Assembly (NCBI RefSeq): GCF_001889165.1
Contig: NZ_CP016020.1
Coordinates: 2,702,501 to 2,766,500 of the forward strand
From: Bacillus weihaiensis
GTDB lineage: Bacteria > Bacillota > Bacilli > Bacillales > Bacillaceae
Reading direction: 5' to 3'
Length of the DNA: 64,000 nucleotides
Part shown: positions 49,759 through 59,107 of the stretch, piece by piece
Layout: the number at the start of each line of letters is the position of its first letter
Numbering within the stretch: the first letter of the stretch is position 1
Translations under genes and position numbers: made by a program
The notes under the pieces: model-generated
Told to the model about the DNA's origin: nothing
What the model saw: the letters and a program-made list of their open reading frames with translations, nothing else
The model's database searches: none

Positions 49759-50715
49759 ATGAAACGTTTAATATTGTTAAGTGGGCTCATATTCCTACTC
49801 TTTCATTCAACCGCTCTCGCTTCACCTCCAAAAAGTGAGATTGATCAAATTCTTACTGAAGTAGGCTGGTCAGAAGAAGACTTAGTTAATTATCTTGCTT
49901 ATTATGAATTAAGTCTTGATGATTTTGACAGTAGTGAAGAGATAAGACAATTGATTGGTAGTCCAATATCTAACGAAAACGTAGCAGAGCTGCTAGTTGA
50001 TTACGATCTTTCAAGACAGGAATTAGATCTCCTTCTATCAGAGTTTGGTGAAACAGTTGATGATTACACATTTATTGAAGATCTCGCTATTGCCCTCACC
50101 TTTTATCTCAACCATGAATCAGATATAAACGAATTTAGAGAGTTTTTTACCTTAACAGGTTTAACAGACAAAGAGTTAGAAACATTATTCAGTCATTTCA
50201 TTAAGCTTAAAGACCGAGTAAAAGAAAATGAGATGGACGCACTAGGAAGAAGAATGGAAGCCTTCCAAAGTATCGAGGATATGACGACATTATCACATTC
50301 TCAAAAAGAGGAAGTACTCACTATTTTCTCAAATTTAATGACCGCTCTAGGGTTTACCTCTCACTACTATCTAAAAGATACAAATGGAATTGAAACCTCT
50401 GTTAACGTAAATGAATTGTTTCAAATGGACGAGTTATACGGAAATGTATTGGGTATAAACCTATACAACACAGAAGGAGAATATTTAGTGGACTTCGAAT
50501 TGTCAGAGGAAATGGTTACATCTCAGTTCTTATTGGAATTCGGGCGAGAATTAACCGAGTTTGGCACATTAGCAGGCGCTTTATCAGCACAGTTTCATAG
50601 CAAACTGCCTGAAACAGCTTCTTCGTTGTGGATTAATCTACTAGCAGGAATCTTTATTATAGGTGTTGGAATCATTGGGTATTTTCTCACGACACAAGAA
50701 GCAAAGGAGAAATAA
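49759..50715 (+). CDS. Processed acidic surface protein (LPXTA)
   Basis: Signal peptide (1-21, ending ALA), then an acidic helical body of about 260 residues (SEEDLVNYLAYYELSLDDFD and similar repeats). The C-terminus has an LPETA sorting signal (283-287), a membrane segment and TTQEAKEK. This matches the family described as acidic surface proteins next to a class D sortase. It lies 1 base before the sortase start codon. The cargo role is unknown; internal repeats of about 28 residues suggest a small modular domain. Confidence 0.85.
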   Translation: MKRLILLSGLIFLLFHSTALASPPKSEIDQILTEVGWSEEDLVNYLAYYELSLDDFDSSEEIRQLIGSPISNENVAELLVDYDLSRQELDLLLSEFGETVDDYTFIEDLAIALTFYLNHESDINEFREFFTLTGLTDKELETLFSHFIKLKDRVKENEMDALGRRMEAFQSIEDMTTLSHSQKEEVLTIFSNLMTALGFTSHYYLKDTNGIETSVNVNELFQMDELYGNVLGINLYNTEGEYLVDFELSEEMVTSQFLLEFGRELTEFGTLAGALSAQFHSKLPETASSLWINLLAGIFIIGVGIIGYFLTTQEAKEK

Positions 50716-50716
50716 A

Positions 50717-51298
50717 ATGAAAACACTCTCACTTCTCCTTATTATTCTAGGAGGCTTTCTTTGTGTACTTCAAATTAATTGGCTTAGTAAGGGCTATCAA
50801 GTATTTCAAAAGGAAAATGCACCGGCTTCCTCACAAGCAATTAGTCATGCATCTGAATATGTTTCTTCCCCTTCTAGCTTCGTAGAAGGAGATAAGATTG
50901 GAGTATTGCAGATACCAAAGCTAGAACGAACCGTACCAATTTACGAAGGAACGGATGAGGACACACTAAAAAAAGGGATCGGTCATGTTTCTTCTACCCC
51001 TTTACCAGGTGATGATAGCAACTCAGTCTTAGCTGGGCATCGTGATACATTTTTTCGGGAACTAGATCAATTGGTTGTTGGTGATAAACTCATCGTAAAA
51101 AGAGATAACACCTATCTATTATTTAAAATTAAAAAGCTACGGATTGTAGACAAGCAAGATCCCACTGTTATAGTGCCTAAACCTAGAAAAACATTAACTT
51201 TAACAACATGCTACCCCTTTACGTTCATTGGCCCAGCACCACTGCGTTACATTGTAGAGGCTGAACTGATTACAAAGCCAAAGATAGAACGAGAATGA
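50717..51298 (+). CDS. srtD: Class D sortase
   Basis: Transpeptidase that joins surface proteins to the cell wall. Membrane anchor at 5-25; active-site H108 (LAGHRDTFF), C165 (TLTTCYPF) and R177 (PLRYIVE). The frame starts earlier at 50663, but ATG 50717 is 6 bases behind AAAGGAG and directly follows the acidic-protein stop. Its probable substrates carry LPXTA: LPETA in the neighbour and LPATA in the amylopullulanase. A strong terminator follows. Confidence 0.92.
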   Translation: MKTLSLLLIILGGFLCVLQINWLSKGYQVFQKENAPASSQAISHASEYVSSPSSFVEGDKIGVLQIPKLERTVPIYEGTDEDTLKKGIGHVSSTPLPGDDSNSVLAGHRDTFFRELDQLVVGDKLIVKRDNTYLLFKIKKLRIVDKQDPTVIVPKPRKTLTLTTCYPFTFIGPAPLRYIVEAELITKPKIERE

Positions 51299-51325
51299 AC
51301 CGTTAATTTGATCAAGATAACCAAT

Positions 51326-51361
51326 AAAAAAAGTCTGAAGATAATCACTTCAGACTTTTTT
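51326..51361. terminator. Bidirectional terminator, sortase and ThDP genes
   Basis: AAAAAGTCTGAAG pairs with CTTCAGACTTTTT around ATAATCA. T runs on both strands, between convergent genes. Confidence 0.9.
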
Positions 51362-51362
51362 A

Positions 51363-52997
51363 TTATTTTCCAAATGATGATAGAAACTTCACACGATCTC
51401 CCATTGGTGGAATGTTTTGATCAACCAACTGAATTTCTAGGATGGATGGTCCTTGTTCTTCACGTAACTCTTGAATGAGATCAGCTGTTAATTGCTCCAT
51501 TGAATCAACAGACGCACTTTTTATTCCTAATGATTCAGCCATTGCTGCAATACTAACAGACTTCTGTTCAAATCGTGGATGGGATCGTTTATATTGTAAA
51601 TTATGGCCATGATAGACCATTCCTAAGCGTGAATTGTTCAAAACAACAAAGAGAATTGGCAGGTTATACTCCTTAGCCGTTAACACTTCCATTCCATGCA
51701 TAAAGAAGCAACCATCACCTGTAATACATACAACTTCACGGTTAGGTTCAGCTAGCTTACTTCCTATGGCTGTTCCGATTCCAGTTCCCATCGCACCAAA
51801 GTGTACATTTATATCAAAGGTTTGAGGGGCTTTAACTTCCATATAATGAATGACATACGACATAAATTCACCTATATCAATTGTATATCTAGTCATTGAT
51901 GGCAAATTCTCTTGAATTTTAAGAAGGACGTTTTGTGTAGTAAATGTATCCTGACTTACGTCTTTTACTTTTTCTTTTGGAAAATAAAGATGTTTGTCCG
52001 TGACTTTTGAATTTAACTGATTCAAAATAGCGCGTAATGTAAGCTCTGCATCACCTAGAATCTCTACATCAACTTCATATTTTCGATTAAATACAGTTTG
52101 GTCAATATCCAGCTGGATTACATGTCGATCTTTTGCTAGATGCATATTCCAATTATTCGTTGCCGTCTCACCTAGACTTGAACCAATAATAAAGATCGTA
52201 TCACCAAAGCCTTCGTTAATTAATTGCGAAGCAGTTTCATGCCCTGCAAATCCAAATACTCCTTTAAATAGCGGGTGATTGTCAGCAATTAATCCTTTTG
52301 CTTGTGGTGTTGTCACAATCGGCATATTGAGTAGTTCAGCGAGTTCAATGACTTCTTTAACTGCTCCCCTTGCACCTTGTCCAACAAATAGGATACCATC
52401 TTCCCTTTTGGTCAGAGCTTGAACAACAGCTTCCACTTGCTCCGGAATAGGAGATTGCTTCTCGTATACAGGAAAGCTCGGTATATCTTTCTCTTCTATT
52501 ACACCTAATTGAACATCAATTGGAATGGCAATATGGACAGGACCTGGTACTCCAGATAAAGCGATTTTAACCGCTTCCACAACAGTTGCTAATAAGTCTT
52601 CGGCTTTATTTACCGTACCACTCCATTTGGTAACAGACTTAAATATCGGCTCAGCATATAATTCCTGTGATGCATTTAACCCATTCGTGTTCACTGGAAC
52701 GGCCCCAGTGATAAACAAAACTGGTAAGTGTTCACGCATTGCATTTGCTGCTCCCGTTACTAAATTCGTTCCTCCTGGGCCACTACACCCTATACATACA
52801 CTTAAAGAATTTGAATATTTAGCATAGGCACAAGCCATATAACCTGCTGCTCCTTCATGCTTGGTAACAATCGGAGTAATCTCAGGCATCTCGTAAAGCT
52901 CATCAAAAAAGGCATTTACAGAACCTGCTGGAATTCCAAAAACATGTTGTACTCCACCACTTTTTAAATAATCTAACACAGAACGAATCGCTTTCAT
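51363..52997 (-). CDS. ThDP-dependent acetolactate synthase-like enzyme
   Basis: Three ThDP-family domains: PYR (1-170, with catalytic glutamate in TKHEGAAGYMA), a central domain (about 185-320), and the PP domain (about 365-530) with GDGCFFMHGMEVL...LNNSRLG (GDG-N motif). It resembles acetolactate synthase or benzoylformate decarboxylase type enzymes. No regulatory subunit (ilvH) and no alsD are adjacent, so a catabolic or decarboxylase role is possible; the substrate cannot be named. AGGAGGCG ribosome site. A structured leader (about 53,071-53,137) lies upstream. Confidence 0.8.
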   Translation of the reverse strand: MKAIRSVLDYLKSGGVQHVFGIPAGSVNAFFDELYEMPEITPIVTKHEGAAGYMACAYAKYSNSLSVCIGCSGPGGTNLVTGAANAMREHLPVLFITGAVPVNTNGLNASQELYAEPIFKSVTKWSGTVNKAEDLLATVVEAVKIALSGVPGPVHIAIPIDVQLGVIEEKDIPSFPVYEKQSPIPEQVEAVVQALTKREDGILFVGQGARGAVKEVIELAELLNMPIVTTPQAKGLIADNHPLFKGVFGFAGHETASQLINEGFGDTIFIIGSSLGETATNNWNMHLAKDRHVIQLDIDQTVFNRKYEVDVEILGDAELTLRAILNQLNSKVTDKHLYFPKEKVKDVSQDTFTTQNVLLKIQENLPSMTRYTIDIGEFMSYVIHYMEVKAPQTFDINVHFGAMGTGIGTAIGSKLAEPNREVVCITGDGCFFMHGMEVLTAKEYNLPILFVVLNNSRLGMVYHGHNLQYKRSHPRFEQKSVSIAAMAESLGIKSASVDSMEQLTADLIQELREEQGPSILEIQLVDQNIPPMGDRVKFLSSFGK

Positions 52998-53070
52998 TTT
53001 ACGCCTCCTGTAAGATAGGTTTTAGTATGATATAAGATGTTTTTGATTATTGCTACTACTAGTAAATCCT

Positions 53071-53137
53071 AAAAGTGCCGAGTCTCTCCTTTGGGTACAA
53101 AGGTTCTTTCTCTCTATACGAGGAGGACCACTCTTTT
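53071..53137 (-). ncRNA. Candidate structured leader RNA
   Basis: On the minus strand, about 75 bases before the ThDP enzyme, CCTTTG/CAAAGG (hairpin 53088-53103) and CTC/GAG (53112-53122) are enclosed by GAGT...CTCC/GGAG...ACTC-type pairing and an outer AAAAG/CTTTT. It could form a three-way junction. No known riboswitch consensus was recognised. Confidence 0.3.
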
Positions 53138-53356
53138 ATGTAAATTACGACTACCAACAAAGGATAAGTAAACACTACTTTCGCAGAATACTAGTTTTAG
53201 ATTGGAATTTTATCACTCCATAGTAGATGCTTCTTCTAAATGAAGCGTGAAAGGTATGAGAGCCAACTAAGGAATACTCATCTGAACCAGTCTCACCCCC
53301 TTCCACCTAATGAGATTAAACCAATATTGTACGTGATTTATGATAGTATAAAGACT
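53138..53356. other. Intergenic gap below the GGDEF-EAL gene
   Basis: About 220 bases with no gene seen and no clear terminator for the GGDEF-EAL gene. Probably holds the promoter of the ThDP-enzyme gene. Confidence 0.4.
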
Positions 53357-56134
53357 CTATTCACTACGTAAAAATTTTTTTTCTAGCTGTTTTATATCTA
53401 GCGGAGGAGAATAATAATAACCTTGTAAAAGAGTACAATTTCGAGATACTAAAAACTCAATTTGTTCCTTGGTTTCCACACCTTCTGCAATAACATCTAG
53501 CTGAAGGTTTTGAGCAAGTGTAATAATTGTGCTAGTAATGGCAGCATTTTTAGTATCTTGACAGACATTATGGATAAAGGAACGATCAATTTTTAATGTA
53601 TGAATAGGAAAATGACTTAAATAACCTAAAGAAGAATAGCCTGTCCCAAAATCATCAATAGAAATTTTAACCCCTAGATCATGTAATTCTTCTAGTTTTC
53701 GGAGGGTTTCATCTGTATTTTGTACGATCAGATTTTCCGTTAACTCAATTCCCAGATAGCAAGGATCTAAATCTACATCCTCTAAAATATTTTTCACCAT
53801 ATTCACAAAGTTATCCTTCATAAACTGCTGGGCCGAAACATTGACTGACACTGTCATTCCCCTGTGTCCCTCTTGTTGCCATTGCTTCATCTGTTTACAT
53901 GCTTGTTGTAAAACCCATTTTCCAATTGGTACGATTAAGCCATTTTCTTCTGCGATGGGGATAAATTCAGCTGGTGAAATCATTCCTAGAATTTTATGGT
54001 TCCAACGTAGTAAAGCCTCAACGCCTATCAAATGATTTGACTTGTAATCTATTTGAGGCTGATAATAGACCATCATTTCATTCAGCTCAAGTGCACGATA
54101 AAGAGCATTCTCAAGCCTTACATTATCTATTGTTCGTTTATCCATTGAAGCGGTATAAAATTGAAAATCGTTACCCGCAAGCTCTTTTGCTTTATACATT
54201 GCTGTATCTGCTTTTTTGATTAGTTCCTGTGAACTAAGACCATCCTGAGGAAACATACTAATCCCAATACTTGTTTTAACAAATATTTCTGTGCCATCTA
54301 ATTCAAAAGGCTCTTCAAACGTTTTGATAAGTTTTTGGGAAAAGGAATACACTTCTTCTTCTCTTCGAATAAAAGGTAATAAAATGGTGAATTCGTCTCC
54401 ACCCTGTCTCGAAACTGTACATCCTTTATGAACACAGTTTCGTAATCGTTCAGACACCTTTTGTAATAATAAATCACCAAGTGAATGCCCTAACGTGTCA
54501 TTTATTGTTTTAAAACGATCCAAATCTAGAAAGATCAATGCAAGCTTTTGATGATGTAATTGGGCATATTCAAGACTTTGCTCTAATCGATCCTTTAATA
54601 AAGAGCGATTAGGCAATTTTGTTAATGAGTCATAATACGCATGATAATTGACCTTTTCCTCCATTTTTTTACGGTATGAAATGTCTTTACATGCCACAAC
54701 ATATCCAACCGTTTCAGATTGATCTTCAATCGCGGATACCGTATATTCAACTGGAATCTCATCTCCGTTTTTTTGGAGAAACACGTCATCCTCCTCAGAC
54801 GTCATTTTTTCAAATAAGACACCCTTAGGTAGGATTTTTTTCTGTTTAAAAAATGAGAGATATGATTTGCCCAATAATTCCTTCTCTCTATACTTTAAAA
54901 TGGATTCAGCAGCAGGGTTACAAAATGTAATTTTCCCTTTTATATCTAGGCCGACTATCCCATCTCCAACTGAATGAAGAATCAACTCATTTTCACGACT
55001 AAGCCTCTGCAATTCTCCAACTACTGTTTCAAGTTCAGCGTTTTTTTCTGTTAATTCTTCCGTACGTTTTTTTATAATCTGCTCCTGTTTTTCCATAAAA
55101 ATCAAATGTGAGAGCACAGAAGCCGTCGCCTCAACAATAGATTGTGCAAGCTTGATCCCAGCTTCTGTATACCTAGGATTTTGATGATTCAATCCAACAA
55201 TGGCTAATAGTCCTAACACCTCACCCATCGTAACAATTGGAAGCATCAAAATGCTTTGTATACCAAATTCTCGACAAGCTTCTTGATTAGGTCTTGAGTC
55301 CTTGGTAACATCCTCAACAAAGATCGATTTCTTTGTTTCAATGACTTCTTGAAAGAGAAGATCTGTCGTATAGTCAATTCTAATCGTCCTATGTGTTTCT
55401 TTCCATGCCTTTTCAGACCAATCACTTTGTTTACTTAAACTAGTCGCTTGGTAGTTTCCCTCTGTAATTGGATTTAGTAGATGCGCTCCAATATTTGAAT
55501 TTCTCAATACCTTTCCAACATAGTAAAAACATTTATCAAGAGCTTCATTTAATGAAGAACATAACGAAAGCTCACTCGTAACGTCTAAAAGCAGCTGTTT
55601 CTCACTTATCAAATTTTCTTTATTTGTTATCTCATTAGCATTTCGAATCGCTACCGCGGCCATATTAACATAGGCCTCAACTGCTTCAATTTCGAATGGA
55701 GTTAAATTCATTTTCACCCCATTATTAAATAAGAATACTAACCCGTAAACCTCTTCCTCATAGAAAATTGGCAACGCTAATAGAGAGTTAATACCGAATG
55801 CTTTAATAGGTCTAGGATCCGGTCTGTTATCCTTTGTCGTGTCTGGGATATAGATCGTTTCCTTTCTGTCTAAGACCTGTTTAGCTAATTTGTCCGTTTT
55901 CGGATCAATGACTAATGTATTTAATGTAATTCCATTAAAATGATTCGGCTTTCCAATATACCCTCTATACGTATGATCTTCTTGAGGCAAATAAATCCCT
56001 ACGGAATCACATTGAAATATTTCTTCAGAAATAGCTGTAACAACATACTCTAAAACATCATCTAATTCTAGTTTTGTGTTTATCAGCTTTGTAATCTGTG
56101 CAAGACGTGAATACCTAGTATGTTCTTCAATCAT
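53357..56134 (-). CDS. GAF-GAF-PAS-GGDEF-EAL signalling protein
   Basis: Cytosolic 925-residue protein: two GAF domains (about 20-175 and 195-360), a coiled coil, a PAS domain (about 395-510), a GGDEF diguanylate cyclase domain with intact GGDEF (about 600), and an EAL phosphodiesterase domain (about 680-925) with GVEALLRW, IDDFGTGYSSLGYL and AEGVET. Both c-di-GMP activities look intact. I see no RxxD inhibitory site. It may correspond to YkoW by neighbourhood, but YkoW has a different N-terminus. The ATG at 56134 has GGAGGG at the right distance. Confidence 0.9.
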   Translation of the reverse strand: MIEEHTRYSRLAQITKLINTKLELDDVLEYVVTAISEEIFQCDSVGIYLPQEDHTYRGYIGKPNHFNGITLNTLVIDPKTDKLAKQVLDRKETIYIPDTTKDNRPDPRPIKAFGINSLLALPIFYEEEVYGLVFLFNNGVKMNLTPFEIEAVEAYVNMAAVAIRNANEITNKENLISEKQLLLDVTSELSLCSSLNEALDKCFYYVGKVLRNSNIGAHLLNPITEGNYQATSLSKQSDWSEKAWKETHRTIRIDYTTDLLFQEVIETKKSIFVEDVTKDSRPNQEACREFGIQSILMLPIVTMGEVLGLLAIVGLNHQNPRYTEAGIKLAQSIVEATASVLSHLIFMEKQEQIIKKRTEELTEKNAELETVVGELQRLSRENELILHSVGDGIVGLDIKGKITFCNPAAESILKYREKELLGKSYLSFFKQKKILPKGVLFEKMTSEEDDVFLQKNGDEIPVEYTVSAIEDQSETVGYVVACKDISYRKKMEEKVNYHAYYDSLTKLPNRSLLKDRLEQSLEYAQLHHQKLALIFLDLDRFKTINDTLGHSLGDLLLQKVSERLRNCVHKGCTVSRQGGDEFTILLPFIRREEEVYSFSQKLIKTFEEPFELDGTEIFVKTSIGISMFPQDGLSSQELIKKADTAMYKAKELAGNDFQFYTASMDKRTIDNVRLENALYRALELNEMMVYYQPQIDYKSNHLIGVEALLRWNHKILGMISPAEFIPIAEENGLIVPIGKWVLQQACKQMKQWQQEGHRGMTVSVNVSAQQFMKDNFVNMVKNILEDVDLDPCYLGIELTENLIVQNTDETLRKLEELHDLGVKISIDDFGTGYSSLGYLSHFPIHTLKIDRSFIHNVCQDTKNAAITSTIITLAQNLQLDVIAEGVETKEQIEFLVSRNCTLLQGYYYSPPLDIKQLEKKFLRSE

Positions 56135-56296
56135 TCCGTACCCTCCAAAAACATCTGACATCAACATAAATCATCCGAATTCTATTCATCGGTTATGAAA
56201 ATAGTAAAGATGAAATCTATCTTCATTGTCTTTCAAGAACTGACAAATAGATACATTTTCCCTTATTTTAAGATTATTATAATACAGATAAGAAAA

Positions 56297-56346
56297 AAAA
56301 GGTATAAGTACTATTTTTATAAAAAATACAGTACTTTATACCTTTT
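56297..56346. terminator. Terminator of the PLD-like gene
   Basis: AAAAGGTATAAGTACT pairs with AGTACTTTATACCTTTT around an AT loop. On the minus strand it is followed by eight T. Confidence 0.82.
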
Positions 56347-56348
56347 AC

Positions 56349-57791
56349 TTAATAAGTTGTAAAATGGAGCATTTTTTGAATCAAATATAAAAGATATTTA
56401 AAGACAGGTAATTGATCCTGATACACCTCGTAATTCACTGTATACTCATTCTCTTCATTTAACCAGAGCTTGTTAAAGTAGCTGGAAACATCTTTCATGA
56501 TGTCTTCTTCATCCGATGCCACTATTTTCACGTTTGTTTCTAAATTATAATTATCCAAGTTTCGTTCTGTAAAATTAGCCGAGCCACCTATAATGATATG
56601 AGGTTGACCTTTTTTATGAATGTACATCATTTTTGTATGAAATTGTTCTTTCCCTGTGTTATACCAGCGTATGGTAATATTTTCTTCGCCAAGCTGTGTT
56701 AATTCTGCAGCAACAGGTAAATTTGGGAGACCCATCTTCTCTGAACCAAATGCATTTTGATTCGGATCTAAAATTAACTGAACTTTCACATCACGATTGG
56801 CTGAAGCCTTTAATGCCTCCAATACTTCAGTATCCGCTAAGTAAAACATCGCTAACCAAATCGTATCTCCTTTTTTAGACGCATCGATTTCCTTGATAAC
56901 ATGATCTTGAATTTTTTGCTCCGTTAGCAATTGCAGGCCAATATCACCTTTCGTCACTTGTTGGTTTTTTGGTTTTTTTAGAGAAATGTTAGATGAAAAG
57001 TTTAGGACCGCTTGTTCCGTATTAATGAGATCCTCTACTATTTCGCCTTCAACCTTAAATCCTATATTTGAATGATAGCTACTAGCTGCATGGGCATTTG
57101 CAGATGTAATAATTGCAGCATTTTCCGTTGCAATCACCTTTCGATGGTTTGCTTTAATATTCATTAATTTCAAATATGATCGCAGTGTAACATTTGGAGC
57201 TTCCTCAGCCATTGGATTAGGGAGCCATCCTTCCCCTTCCTGGCCAAACCATTGGAATCCTGTTCTCCAAAGTCCTGAATACAGTGGGTTAGGATCTCGT
57301 AATCGATTTAAATTAGTATATACGACTGAGATTCCTACCTCCTCTAATGCTTGAAAATGATCAACCTCATGGGAACGATAGCTTGAATTGATCTCATCCG
57401 TAATGACTATTATATCTAGATATGGTTTCATCCTCTTTTGTTCAATTAATTTTTTTGTTAATGTCTTAGCTAGCGGCGGAAATTGTTGATTTTTATCTTG
57501 ATAGTCGTTAAATAAGAACATATCCACTACAATGATTTCTTCCGCTTTCTCTATTAGTTGATAAATCTCTTGAAAAATCGATTGTTCATGCTTTGATTTT
57601 TTATCTTCTGTCATGTAGGTTAAATCATATATGAACTCTACATTCTCTACATAATAAACGTCACTTTCATATGAAACTCCTTCTGGTAAAGATTTTTTTG
57701 TATGAAATAAACTTACACTTGCAATTAAAATAATAATTCCTACTAAAAGTAATACCCGTTTCTTTTTCAAAAGTGATAATAACTTTCTCAT
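56349..57791 (-). CDS. Phospholipase D-like membrane-anchored protein
   Basis: One membrane anchor (13-30) then two PLD-type halves. Motif 1 is degenerate: NHRKVIATENAAIITSANA keeps H and K, with E for D and S for GS. Motif 2 is HTKMMYIHKK...GGSANFTERN, with the H-x-K and GSxN pattern but H for D. It may be a cardiolipin synthase-like or surface phosphodiesterase; degenerate motif 1 makes activity uncertain. ATG after TTTGGAGG. Monocistronic with a strong terminator. Confidence 0.82.
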   Translation of the reverse strand: MRKLLSLLKKKRVLLLVGIIILIASVSLFHTKKSLPEGVSYESDVYYVENVEFIYDLTYMTEDKKSKHEQSIFQEIYQLIEKAEEIIVVDMFLFNDYQDKNQQFPPLAKTLTKKLIEQKRMKPYLDIIVITDEINSSYRSHEVDHFQALEEVGISVVYTNLNRLRDPNPLYSGLWRTGFQWFGQEGEGWLPNPMAEEAPNVTLRSYLKLMNIKANHRKVIATENAAIITSANAHAASSYHSNIGFKVEGEIVEDLINTEQAVLNFSSNISLKKPKNQQVTKGDIGLQLLTEQKIQDHVIKEIDASKKGDTIWLAMFYLADTEVLEALKASANRDVKVQLILDPNQNAFGSEKMGLPNLPVAAELTQLGEENITIRWYNTGKEQFHTKMMYIHKKGQPHIIIGGSANFTERNLDNYNLETNVKIVASDEEDIMKDVSSYFNKLWLNEENEYTVNYEVYQDQLPVFKYLLYLIQKMLHFTTY

Positions 57792-57933
57792 ATTTCCTCC
57801 AAATTAACTAGCCCTCTAAATATTACTGTGTCTAAGACTTTTAACACATTGAAACGAAAGAGAGCGATTTAGTAGAAGCTAAAGTGATGGAATATTGCAT
57901 CACAAATCTGTAAGAAAAGAACCTTTTTAAAAA

Positions 57934-57957
57934 GGGATCACCTTTTTAGGTGATCCC
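57934..57957. terminator. Terminator of the SigB-type operon
   Basis: GGGATCACC pairs with GGTGATCCC, with TTTTTAAAAAGG after it on the minus strand. Confidence 0.85.
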
Positions 57958-57964
57958 CATCTGT

Positions 57965-58291
57965 TCAATATTTAACTAGCTTTACGAGCATATGTGACAG
58001 CATATGACGTTCATCTTCTGAGCCTGCTCGCCACAATTCCTGCAATAGCTTCTCTTCACGATTTCTTGGGTGTTCATGGCTCGCTAAGAAGTCACCAACT
58101 TTTTGTGCCGCTAATGCTAATTGCTCTTCTGTCAATCCCATCTTTTTCCCCATCGCTACTTTATTTCCTAGAAACTCTTTGAAAGATTCAAAGTTTGATA
58201 GAATTTCGTCTTTCTTCTCCTCACCCATTCCATTCACAGCACGTTCCACTTTGTTTAATTCAGCTGAATTTTGCTCATTATGTTGATCCAT
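57965..58291 (-). CDS. DUF3243-family protein
   Basis: 108-residue helical protein. FESFKEFLGNKVAMGKKMGLTEEQL and KVGDFLASHEHPRNREEKLLQELWRAGSEDE are the conserved DUF3243 segments (YmfJ type). Function unknown. GTG at 58300 is in frame, but the ATG at 58291 has AAGGAG 8 bases before. It follows the YtxH-like gene by 29 bases and so probably shares its SigB promoter. Confidence 0.82.
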   Translation of the reverse strand: MDQHNEQNSAELNKVERAVNGMGEEKKDEILSNFESFKEFLGNKVAMGKKMGLTEEQLALAAQKVGDFLASHEHPRNREEKLLQELWRAGSEDERHMLSHMLVKLVKY

Positions 58292-58320
58292 TACTAACAC
58301 TCCTTAAAATAGTTTTTTGA

Positions 58321-58779
58321 TTACATGTATCTTTGCGTTTCTACAGAATTCTTTTCCTCTGTCTCCGTTAATTGGGAGCCTGTCTCTATTAAATCTGCTT
58401 GTACATTTTTCAAATCTTCTCTTGCTTCCTCTGCAAGTGTTTTGGCCTCTTGACTAAGATCCTTCGCATCAACGACAACTTCACTTTGAATCTTACCTAA
58501 TAAATCCTTCGCTTCTTGAATGGTCGTTTTCAAAATGTCTGTTGCGTGTTTTGCTTGGTCAAGGATTTGGTCCTTTACCTCTGTAGGATTTTCTTTCACA
58601 TTCGTAATAACCGCTACCGAGCTATCCTTCATAGAACTTGCACTCTCTGAAACTTGCTTTCTCGTGTTCTTGTCTAAAAGAGTTAAACAACCTCCAATAA
58701 CACCCCCTACTACAATACCCTTTACAAGCTTGCTATCATTTTGTGTACGTTGTCCAATTGTTGCTTCTTCCTGTCTCAT
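58321..58779 (-). CDS. YtxH-like general stress protein
   Basis: A short hydrophobic segment (KGIVVGGVIGGCLTLL, about 20-35) followed by a long amphipathic helical region with repeated Ala/Glu/Lys heptads, the pattern of YtxH-type stress proteins. AGGAGGAG ribosome site. A SigB-type promoter upstream. First gene of a two-gene unit with the DUF3243 gene. Confidence 0.78.
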   Translation of the reverse strand: MRQEEATIGQRTQNDSKLVKGIVVGGVIGGCLTLLDKNTRKQVSESASSMKDSSVAVITNVKENPTEVKDQILDQAKHATDILKTTIQEAKDLLGKIQSEVVVDAKDLSQEAKTLAEEAREDLKNVQADLIETGSQLTETEEKNSVETQRYM

Positions 58780-58816
58780 ATTTTCTCCTCCTTTTGATTA
58801 TGTGCTTAGTCGTTTT

Positions 58817-58842
58817 ATTCCCAACGGGTAAGATGTTTAAAC
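58817..58842 (-). promoter_or_regulatory. SigB-type promoter of the ytxH-like gene
   Basis: Minus strand: GTTTAA (58837-58842), 14-base spacer, GGGAAT (58817-58822). This matches the general-stress SigB consensus GTTTAA-N13-15-GGGWAW at every position. It lies 38 bases from the start codon. Confidence 0.85.
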
Positions 58843-59107
58843 TTAACGACTATAGAAAAGAACGAATTGACTAGTATTTCATATGTCAAAAGCATCAGTA
58901 TGTGGGCAAATTAAAATAAAACACTTATGTAAACATCAACAAATCTATTGATTTATTAATCTTTCTCCTTTATAATATTTCACTGTTTGTGTCTTAGTGA
59001 ATACACTAAATGGAATGTCTAGCCTTTAGTTGACTATAGAGCATTCATTTATTGAACCTCAGTTATTGCTTGATAACAATCCAATTTCTAGGGAAAGGAG
59101 AGCAAGT

